Positions 5,494 to 11,467 of a stretch of DNA of 11,467 nucleotides are shown here, one piece after another. Origin of the DNA: Planctomycetota bacterium (GTDB taxonomy: Bacteria; Planctomycetota; Planctomycetia; Planctomycetales; Planctomycetaceae); NCBI GenBank assembly GCA_027622115.1, contig JAQBZS010000132.1, forward strand, positions 1-11,467. The letters are read 5' to 3'. The notes under the pieces are model-generated. The model was not told the DNA's origin, did no database searches, and saw only the letters and a list, made by a program, of their open reading frames with translations. The stretch's first letter is position 1. The number at the start of each line of letters is the position of its first letter. A program made the translations under genes and the position numbers.

Positions 5494-6438
5494 ATGGAGA
5501 TCGTGCTCGCCAATCCGCGAGGGTTTTGTGCCGGCGTCAACATGGCCATCGAATGCCTCGAAGAATCGATTCGCATCTTCGGCTCCGACATCTACGTCTA
5601 TCACGAAATCGTCCACAATCGATACGTGGTGGACCGTTTTACCCGAGAAGGCGTGAAATTCGTCGATGCCGTGGACGATGTGCCGGAAGGTGCCGTATTG
5701 CTTTATAGCGCTCACGGCGTCTCGCCGGAAATTCGCTCGCAAGCGGCCGCTCGCAAACTACGGACAATCGACGCCACCTGCCCGTTGGTGACGAAAGTGC
5801 ATCTGGAAGCCGCACGCTACGCGGAAGATGGATTCCACATCATTCTCATTGGTCATGAAGGTCACGACGAAGTGATCGGCACCATGGGAGAAGCCCCCGA
5901 AAGCATCACGCTGGTGGAATCCCCCGCAGAGGTCGACGCACTGCCGTTCACGTCGGATGACAAGTTGGCGTATTTGACACAGACGACTCTCAGCGTTGAG
6001 GAAGCGGTTCTGGTGATTCGTCAGTTGCGAAAGCGTTTTCCTCAGGTGGTTTGTCCGCCGAAAGAAGACATCTGCTACGCCACGACCAATCGCCAAGAAG
6101 CCGTCTCGACCCTCACGGAAAATGCCGACGTGCTCATCGTGTTGGGCAGTCAAAACAGCTCGAACAGCCGAAGATTGATGGAACTCGGGCAAACCACCGC
6201 GGCGCGTGCCTATTTGATCGATGGTGTGGCGGAGATGCAGCGAGACTGGTTCAAGCCATCCGATCGCGTGGTGATCACCGCCGGCGCGAGCGCCCCGGAA
6301 ATCGTGGTGCAGGAATGCGTGGATTACTTGGTCGACGAATTCTCCGCCACGCTGCGTGAAGAAACGATCCGCGAGGAAAGTGTGCATTTCCAGTTGCCAA
6401 AGGAATTGCGAGTGCTTCAGCAGCACAGCGCTTCCTGA
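5494..6438 (+). CDS. ispH: 4-hydroxy-3-methylbut-2-enyl diphosphate reductase
   Basis: IspH is the cytosolic iron-sulfur enzyme that reduces HMBPP to IPP and DMAPP, the last step of the MEP isoprenoid pathway. The 314-aa length is normal. The three cluster-binding cysteines are C12 (PRGFCAGV), C96 (DATCPLVTKVH) and C194 (EDICYATTNRQ). Substrate-binding residues are present too: H41 (EIVHN), H74 (SAHGVSP), H124 and E126 (GHEGHDEVIGT), the SQNSSNSRRL loop at 219-228 and S266 in AGASAPE. The protein should therefore be active. The ATG at 5494 fits the family start MEIVLANPRGFCAGV; AGGGA lies about eight bases before it. The tail past residue 285 is short and ordinary. Its TGA lies in a 13-bp tandem repeat. 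The gene is divergent from rpsU and 209 bp before the permease gene. Confidence 0.98.
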   Translation: MEIVLANPRGFCAGVNMAIECLEESIRIFGSDIYVYHEIVHNRYVVDRFTREGVKFVDAVDDVPEGAVLLYSAHGVSPEIRSQAAARKLRTIDATCPLVTKVHLEAARYAEDGFHIILIGHEGHDEVIGTMGEAPESITLVESPAEVDALPFTSDDKLAYLTQTTLSVEEAVLVIRQLRKRFPQVVCPPKEDICYATTNRQEAVSTLTENADVLIVLGSQNSSNSRRLMELGQTTAARAYLIDGVAEMQRDWFKPSDRVVITAGASAPEIVVQECVDYLVDEFSATLREETIREESVHFQLPKELRVLQQHSAS

Positions 6439-6465
6439 CGGCGTTTCCTGACCGCGTTTCCTGAC
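6428..6465. repeat. Three 13-bp tandem units at the ispH stop
   Basis: GCG(C/T)TTCCTGAC occurs at 6428-6439, 6441-6452 and 6454-6465, with one spacer base between copies. The first copy holds the last ispH codons and its TGA stop (6436-6438). Because the period is 13, each copy offers a TGA in a different frame. The origin looks like slippage duplication of the gene end. Confidence 0.7.
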
Positions 6466-6647
6466 ACCGCGTCCGGTCGCACGAATTCTGAGACGTGCGT
6501 GCCTTGGGTCGATCCGCGATGCGGCGAGCAAGCCGGAGTCAGGCTCAACACGGTCGTTTCGTTAGCGGTCGATGACTAGAATCCCCGCCCATTCCGCGCG
6601 AACTGCCCACCGTCTTTGACGGAAATCACACCTGGAGAACACCGCTA

Positions 6648-8183
6648 ATGCACCCGCTTGTCATCATGAGTATCGGCATGGCACTGGTCATCGGAATGAT
6701 CATGTGGCTGAGGATCAACGCGTTCATCTCGCTGATCACGGCGGCAATTGTTGTCAGCCTCATGGTGCCGAACGAGTCCGGGTCGATCGCCGCGGATGCG
6801 ATTTCGCGCGTGGCCACCGCGTTCGGAAACGGCTGCGGCAGCATCGGCATCGTGATCGCGCTGGCCGCGGTGATCGGCACCTGCATGATGGACAGCGGAG
6901 CCGCCGACCGCATCGTGCGATCGTTCATGAACGTGCTGGGCGAGAAACGCTCGCCGTGGGCTTTGATGGGCAGCGGTTATGTGCTGGCAGTGCCTGTGTT
7001 TTTCGACACGGTGTTCTATCTGCTGGTGCCGTTGGCTCGATCGTTCTACCGTCGCACGGGCAAGAATTACCTGAAATGCATCTTGGCGATTACGGCTGGC
7101 GGAGCGATCACGCATACGCTCGTTCCGCCCACGCCGGGCCCACTCACGATGGCGGCCACGCTCGGCATCGACATGGGAGTGATGATTCTCGTCGGGGCGA
7201 TGGTGGCACTGCCCGCCGCGATCGCCGGCATCATGTTTGCCGGATTTCTGGATGGAAAGCTCAGCATTCCGCTGCGAGAAATCGCCGGGCATACCGAGCC
7301 GGAACCACTGGCGGACGACAAGCTGCCGGGACTTTTCATCTCGCTGCTACCGGTCGTGTTGCCGGTAGCGATGATCGCGATCAACACCGCCACGAACACG
7401 GTCGCCCAATCGGAACTCCGCACCGTGATGGAGCAACGGGCCAAATTGGCCGGAGTCACGTTGGATACACAGTCCAAGCAAACGATGGACGCCGCCAAAG
7501 CCAAGGGCGAGAAGATGACTCGCAGCGACGCCCTCAAAGAGATCGGAAAACAGACCGTTGCGGAATCCGGTTCGCCGGGAGCGTTTTCCGACGCCCAGCA
7601 ATACACGGAAGTCATCGGCAATCCGAACTTGGCATTGCTGATCTCGGTGGCAATCGCGTTGTTCGTCTTCGTCCAGCAACGAGGCCCGTCCAAAGAAGAG
7701 GTCTCGAAGATCGTCGAGGCTTCACTGATGAGCGGCGGCGTGATCATCCTCATCACGGCTGGCGGCATGGCGTTCGGCGCGATGCTGAAAGTGGCCAAAG
7801 TCGGAGACGCCATCAGCGACATGTTCGTCGGACAAGACGAAGCCGGCATGGCGATGTTGTTTCTCGGCTTCGGCATCGCCGCGTTATTGAAGGTCGCACA
7901 AGGCTCCAGTACTGCGGCGATGATCATCACATCCAGCATGATGGCCGACATGGTTGTGGGGGCCGAGTTGCCGTTCAACAAGGTCTACGTGGCCACGGCA
8001 ATCGGTGCCGGGTCGCTAATCGGGTCGTGGATGAACGACAGCGGTTTCTGGGTCTTCTCGAAGATGGGCGGATTGACGGAAGCCGAAGGTTTGAAGACGT
8101 GGACGCCGCTGCTGATGGTGCTCGGTGCGGTGAGCATGACGGTCACGGTGATTCTTGCGAACATCCTGCCGATGGCTGGTTAG
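6648..8183 (+). CDS. GntP-family permease (gluconate-type H+ symporter), 511 aa
   Basis: This is an inner-membrane secondary transporter of the GntP family, whose known members import gluconate, related sugar acids or short organic acids with protons. Family motifs are visible: GSGYVLAVPVFFDTVFYLLV (108-127), GGAITHTLVPPTPGPLTMA (151-169), KVAQGSSTAAM (415-425) and GSWMNDSGFWVFSKMGGLTE (459-478). About a dozen hydrophobic segments cover the protein. Family members usually have about 440-450 residues; the extra length is a hydrophilic stretch at about 252-322, rich in Lys, Gln, Thr and Ser, between two membrane segments. The substrate cannot be read from the sequence. The ATG at 6648 has CTGGAGA about ten bases upstream. 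The DUF1501 gene follows after 72 bp with a hairpin between them; no sugar-acid catabolic gene is adjacent in the window. Confidence 0.93.
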   Translation: MHPLVIMSIGMALVIGMIMWLRINAFISLITAAIVVSLMVPNESGSIAADAISRVATAFGNGCGSIGIVIALAAVIGTCMMDSGAADRIVRSFMNVLGEKRSPWALMGSGYVLAVPVFFDTVFYLLVPLARSFYRRTGKNYLKCILAITAGGAITHTLVPPTPGPLTMAATLGIDMGVMILVGAMVALPAAIAGIMFAGFLDGKLSIPLREIAGHTEPEPLADDKLPGLFISLLPVVLPVAMIAINTATNTVAQSELRTVMEQRAKLAGVTLDTQSKQTMDAAKAKGEKMTRSDALKEIGKQTVAESGSPGAFSDAQQYTEVIGNPNLALLISVAIALFVFVQQRGPSKEEVSKIVEASLMSGGVIILITAGGMAFGAMLKVAKVGDAISDMFVGQDEAGMAMLFLGFGIAALLKVAQGSSTAAMIITSSMMADMVVGAELPFNKVYVATAIGAGSLIGSWMNDSGFWVFSKMGGLTEAEGLKTWTPLLMVLGAVSMTVTVILANILPMAG

Positions 8184-8191
8184 GATGTGCG

Positions 8192-8218
8192 AGGACTCGA
8201 AGGTAAGAAACGAGTCCT
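8192..8218 (+). terminator. Hairpin after the permease gene
   Basis: AGGACTCG (8192-8199) and CGAGTCCT (8211-8218) form a perfect 8-bp stem with an 11-nt loop, starting nine bases after the permease stop. No T-tract follows, so it may be a weak terminator, a mRNA-stabilising hairpin or a processing site between the permease and DUF1501 genes. Confidence 0.45.
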
Positions 8219-8255
8219 ACTAGAAGCCATTCTCGCCGCGCCAAAAGGTGACTGA

Positions 8256-9719
8256 ATGGATCAACATGGAATACGCGGCTTATCCACGGGCACGCGGCGT
8301 GATTTCTTAATGAACTCCGGCGGCGGCATCGGCAGCCTGGCGCTGGCGTCGTTAATGAACTCTCAAGGGTTGCTGAGCCCAGCGAGCACGTTGGCCGGCG
8401 ATCGATCGACTGCGCAGGCCGAGAATCCGCTCGCACCGAAATTCGGCCACGTCGAACCACGAGCCAAACGTGTCATCTATTTATTCATGCACGGCGGCCC
8501 CAGCCATGTCGACCTGTTGGACCCGAAACCGGACTTGATCCGCTTCGCCGGCCAGCCGCTGCCCGAGAGCTTTGGTCAAGTAATGACTCGCCGGAAAGTG
8601 GCCGCGAATCCGCTGCTGCCACCAGTACGACCGTTTCGCAAGCGTGGACAATCGGGCCTGGAGATCAGCGATTTTCTGCCCGAACTGGCGAAGCTTGCCG
8701 ACGACCTGTGTGTGTTGCGCAGCTGCCACGGTGACAGCGTCAATCATCCGCAGTCGGTCTATCAAATGAATACCGGCAGCATTCTCATGGGCAAGCCGAG
8801 CTTGGGAAGTTGGCTCAGCTACGGGTTGGGCAGCGAAAACCAAAACATGCCGGCCTTCGTGGTGATGCCCGATCCAGGCAGCGGGGTCAAAGGTGGTCCG
8901 CCGGCGTGGGGCAGCGGTTTTCTGCCCGCGACCTACCAAGGCACCACCATGCGACCGGGCAAGAATCCGATTCTGCATCTCAAGCCGCAGTCGGGGATAT
9001 CGGAACGGCAACAACAATCCGCGTTGGAGTTCATCCGCAAACTGAATGCCCAGCATTTGGAAGAGCGTGATTTCGACGGCGAATTGTCCGCCCGCGTCAA
9101 CGCTTACGAATTGGCGTTTCGCATGCAAACTGCGGCCCCCGAAGTTGTGAATCTGAACGAAGAAACCGCCGAGACTCAGCGGTTGTACGGCATCGGCGAG
9201 AAGGACACCGACGAATTCGGCACGCGTTGCTTGCTGGCGCGGCGGATGATTGAGCGGGATGTGCGATTCGTCCAACTCTATTCCGGCGACACCGGCGGCT
9301 GGGACGCGCACCGCGATGTCGCACAAAACCACGGGCTGTACTGCCGTCGGACCGACAAACCCGTGGCCGGATTGCTGACCGATCTGAAACGCCGGGGACT
9401 GCTGACGGATACCTTGGTGATCTGGGGCGGCGAGTTCGGTCGCATGCCGATGAGCGAACAAGGCACCGGTCGCGATCACAATCCGTGGGGCTACAGCGTG
9501 TGGTTCGCTGGAGCGGGAGTGAAGGGCGGGTTTGCTTACGGAGCAACCGACGCAATCGGACTGCGGGCCGAGCAAAACAAGGTCCACATCCACGACTTGC
9601 ACGCGACGATCTTGCACATTCTGGGACTCGACCACGAATTGCTGACCTATTACCACAACGGTCGCGACGAACGATTGACCGACGTTGCCGGCCGTGTTGT
9701 CCACGAGATCTTGGCATGA
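8256..9719 (+). CDS. DUF1501 family exported protein, 487 aa
   Basis: DUF1501 proteins have an alkaline phosphatase/sulfatase-like fold, are abundant in planctomycetes and have no proven reaction. The N-terminus has a twin-arginine-type leader (TGTRRDFLMNSGGGIGSLAL, residues 11-30), so export by Tat is likely. Family blocks follow in order: YLFMHGGPSHVDLLDPKP (75-92), RSCHGDSVNHPQSVYQMNTG (155-174), SGDTGGWDAHRD (343-354), WGGEFGRMPMSEQGTGRDHN (390-409), and a C-terminal HDLHATILHILGLDH (446-460) with VVHEILA at the end. Length is normal and nothing looks broken. AAGGTG lies six bases before the ATG at 8256. The TGA overlaps the ATG of the DUF1549/DUF1553 gene (ATGA), so translation is probably coupled. 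These two families are regular neighbours in planctomycetes. Confidence 0.95.
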   Translation: MDQHGIRGLSTGTRRDFLMNSGGGIGSLALASLMNSQGLLSPASTLAGDRSTAQAENPLAPKFGHVEPRAKRVIYLFMHGGPSHVDLLDPKPDLIRFAGQPLPESFGQVMTRRKVAANPLLPPVRPFRKRGQSGLEISDFLPELAKLADDLCVLRSCHGDSVNHPQSVYQMNTGSILMGKPSLGSWLSYGLGSENQNMPAFVVMPDPGSGVKGGPPAWGSGFLPATYQGTTMRPGKNPILHLKPQSGISERQQQSALEFIRKLNAQHLEERDFDGELSARVNAYELAFRMQTAAPEVVNLNEETAETQRLYGIGEKDTDEFGTRCLLARRMIERDVRFVQLYSGDTGGWDAHRDVAQNHGLYCRRTDKPVAGLLTDLKRRGLLTDTLVIWGGEFGRMPMSEQGTGRDHNPWGYSVWFAGAGVKGGFAYGATDAIGLRAEQNKVHIHDLHATILHILGLDHELLTYYHNGRDERLTDVAGRVVHEILA

Positions 9720-11467
9720 AACATCCGGTCTCTGCACTGCTGGCGATTCCTTTATTGTTTTCTGGTGCGCATTTCGTAGCCAAGCTCGCCAGAGCGTGGA
9801 TTCTCACGACGCCGGTCCACACTCTGGCGACCTTTCGATGCGGCCGAACGAAGCGCGGCGGCGCTCCAATCCTGGTCCTACTGCTGGCCGCGAGCCTTCC
9901 GTCGTCCGTCCGTGGATTCGAATCCAACGCAAACGCCGAAGCCGGTGAGTCAACGAACTCGGTCGAAAAGCCAATCCTCGCTGAAGACCGTCAGCACTGG
10001 GCGTTCCAGCCACTCGACCGCCCACCGCTTCCGGCTGTCGTCGATCGGACTTGGCCACGCAACGCGATCGACCAATTCATCTTGGCAAAAATCGAGGCGG
10101 CGGGAATGTCGCCGTTACCGTCGGCGGATCGTTTCACGTTGATCCGACGCTTGACGTTCGACCTGACGGGCTTGCCTCCCACGCCGCGAGCCATCGCCGA
10201 ATTCATCAGCGACCAATCACCGGACGCCTACGACCGGTTGGTCGAGCGACTGTTGGCGTCTCCCGAATACGGCGTTCGCTGGGGCCAGCATTGGCTCGAC
10301 CTGGCGCGCTTCGCCGAGACCGATGGGTTCGAACACGATCACGTCAGGCCGGACGCGTGGCGGTACCGCGACTGGGTCATCGACGCGTTGAATCTCGACT
10401 TGCCGCTCGACGAATTCCTCCGCATGCAACTGGCCGGGGACGAATTGCAACCGGACGAACTGTCCGCCGCGATCCCAACGGGCTTCCTGCTGTGCGGCCC
10501 CGATATGCCGGACATCAATCGACAGGATGAACGCCGTCACACGTTTTTGAACGAAATGACCGCCACCGTCAGTTCGGTGATGTTGGGATTACAAATGGGT
10601 TGCGCCCAATGCCACGACCACAAGTATGACCCCATCAGCCAACTCGACTTCTACCGCTTGCGGGCATTCTTCGAACACGACGACTTGTTCAAGAAGCATC
10701 CCGTTCCCACGACAGAACAACGAGCCGTCCAGCGGCAATTCCAGGCCAAACGGCAAACTCCACCACCGATGCCAATGGGTCGTGTCATGCGAGAACCCGA
10801 CGCCGTCGTCAAACCCAGCCACTTGCGAATCCGCGGCGACTTCCAACGGATCGGCCCGCGAGTTTTTCCAGAGTTTCCGCGGATCGTGAACGCTACCGAC
10901 TCAAAGGTGCCGCAACCGAAACCGAACGCCGTCAGCAGCGGGCGACGGACCGCGTTGGCGGCATGGCTGACACAGCCTGACCATCGACTGACGACGCGAG
11001 TCCTGGTGAATCGCATCTGGCAGTTTCATTTCGGTCAAGGGCTGTGCCGTTCACCCAGCGATTTCGGTTTGATGGGCGAAGCACCCACGCATCCCCAACT
11101 GCTCGATTGGCTGGCGACCGAGCTGCCGCGCCAAGGCTGGAGCCTGAAGCGCATGCACCGGCTGTTGCTGACGTCCGCCACGTACCGCCAAGCCAGTCGT
11201 CCCACCAGCCGCGATTGGACGCCCCAACAAACCGCCGCCGCGCGCGAGTCGTGGCAACTCGCCAAACGCCAAGATCCCGACAATGAATTGCTGGCCCGAA
11301 TGCCGCGCCACCGATTGGAGGGCGAGGCAATTCGCGATGCGATATTGGCTGCGGCCGACGACTTGAATCAGCGGAGAGGCGGACCGGGCATTCGTCCACC
11401 GCTGCCGAAAGAACTGTTGGTCACGCTGCTCAAGAACCAATGGCCGGTCACTGCCGACGTTCAAGAT
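9716..11467 (+). CDS. DUF1549/DUF1553 protein, 3' end beyond window
   Basis: The frame from the ATG at 9716 stays open for 584 codons to the window edge, so the gene is partial. DUF1549 (PSCyt2) covers about residues 113-322: LIRRLTFDLTGLPPTPRAIA, RWGQHWLDLARFAETDGFEH and MGCAQCHDHKYDPISQLDFY, which holds a C-x-x-C-H haem-type motif (C296, C299, H300). DUF1553 (PSD1) begins at about 405: RTALAAWLTQPDHRLTTRVL, VNRIWQFHFGQGL, SPSDFGLMGEAPTHPQLLDW and HRLLLTSATYRQAS. The stretch between the domains (about 323-404) is short for this family, and no N-terminal PSCyt1 C-x-x-C-H precedes DUF1549. The N-terminus is odd: two hydrophobic stretches (3-20 and 50-63) flank a palindrome-encoded segment. Coupled to DUF1501 by ATGA. 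Role unknown; proposed in the literature family names as cytochrome-like secreted proteins. Confidence 0.93.
   Translation, partial: MKHPVSALLAIPLLFSGAHFVAKLARAWILTTPVHTLATFRCGRTKRGGAPILVLLLAASLPSSVRGFESNANAEAGESTNSVEKPILAEDRQHWAFQPLDRPPLPAVVDRTWPRNAIDQFILAKIEAAGMSPLPSADRFTLIRRLTFDLTGLPPTPRAIAEFISDQSPDAYDRLVERLLASPEYGVRWGQHWLDLARFAETDGFEHDHVRPDAWRYRDWVIDALNLDLPLDEFLRMQLAGDELQPDELSAAIPTGFLLCGPDMPDINRQDERRHTFLNEMTATVSSVMLGLQMGCAQCHDHKYDPISQLDFYRLRAFFEHDDLFKKHPVPTTEQRAVQRQFQAKRQTPPPMPMGRVMREPDAVVKPSHLRIRGDFQRIGPRVFPEFPRIVNATDSKVPQPKPNAVSSGRRTALAAWLTQPDHRLTTRVLVNRIWQFHFGQGLCRSPSDFGLMGEAPTHPQLLDWLATELPRQGWSLKRMHRLLLTSATYRQASRPTSRDWTPQQTAAARESWQLAKRQDPDNELLARMPRHRLEGEAIRDAILAAADDLNQRRGGPGIRPPLPKELLVTLLKNQWPVTADVQD
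9787..9829. repeat. Palindrome inside the DUF1549/DUF1553 leader-coding region
   Basis: CGCCAGAGCGTGGA (9787-9800) and TCCACACTCTGGCG (9816-9829) are reverse complements with one mismatch, around a 15-nt loop. The element codes for residues 24-38 of the protein, between two hydrophobic segments. A palindrome of this length in coding sequence is unusual and suggests insertion of an intergenic-type element that kept the frame. Confidence 0.65.

Noticed and set aside
4928..5494. Plus-strand open frame of 188 codons between rpsU and ispH
   Set aside because: It runs through two palindromic elements, lacks a ribosome binding site and ends in the ispH start; composition is not coding-like.
6478..6499. 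CGCACG/CGTGCG stem after ispH as a terminator
   Set aside because: Only six pairs with a 10-nt loop and no T-tract; too weak to call.
6560..6582. TAGAAT at about 6577 as a -10 box for the permease gene
   Set aside because: No acceptable -35 element at proper spacing, so not supported.
6704..8206. Plus-strand open frame of 500 codons overlapping the permease
   Set aside because: Out-of-phase shadow rich in Arg and His; the 6648 frame carries all GntP motifs and membrane segments.
8481..9737. Minus-strand open frame of 418 codons
   Set aside because: Antisense to the intact DUF1501 gene, with no start signals or domain likeness.

Overview
The window looks like chromosome from a member of the Planctomycetota. 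The best evidence is the family content: a DUF1501 protein with a twin-arginine-type leader, a DUF1549/DUF1553 protein with a C-x-x-C-H motif, a secreted LolA-like protein of the planctomycete domain family TIGR03009, and the remains of a Ser/Thr kinase joined to WD40 repeats. Base composition is moderately GC-rich and several intergenic gaps hold long palindromic elements. No tRNA, rRNA, CRISPR array, transposase or phage gene is visible.

Layout. Positions 1-2090 are a gene graveyard. They hold a small palindrome cluster, a short frame-shifted coding relic (about 169-330), the last 67 codons of a DUF1501 gene (377-580, minus), and a kinase-WD40 pseudogene (691 to about 2075, minus) with an in-frame TAG, a missing catalytic core and a frame change. 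Positions 2096-3079 carry an unrecognised 158-aa protein and a single-domain cupin, both on plus and 24 bp apart. A palindromic element (3097-3168) separates the cupin from a convergent minus-strand gene (3189-4331) that encodes an exported TIGR03009 protein with a PASTA-like C-terminus. Upstream of it on the same strand is rpsU (ribosomal protein S21, 4690-4881), which has a strong Shine-Dalgarno, a GTG start and a textbook intrinsic terminator (4610-4638).

The roughly 600-bp divergent gap between rpsU and ispH (4894-5493) has no gene. It holds a 15-bp palindrome in the rpsU leader, a 68-nt hairpin (5207-5274) and a second, larger copy of the palindromic element (5304-5397). From 5494 onward all genes are on plus: ispH (last step of the MEP isoprenoid pathway), a GntP-type permease with an unusual hydrophilic insert, DUF1501, and a DUF1549/DUF1553 gene that overlaps DUF1501 by ATGA and runs off the window end. 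The last two form the usual planctomycete pair of exported proteins of unproven function.

I do not see a clear new multi-gene system. The most interesting items are the palindromic element family, including a separate palindrome embedded in the leader-coding part of the DUF1549/DUF1553 gene, the kinase-WD40 wreck, and the TIGR03009-PASTA fusion.
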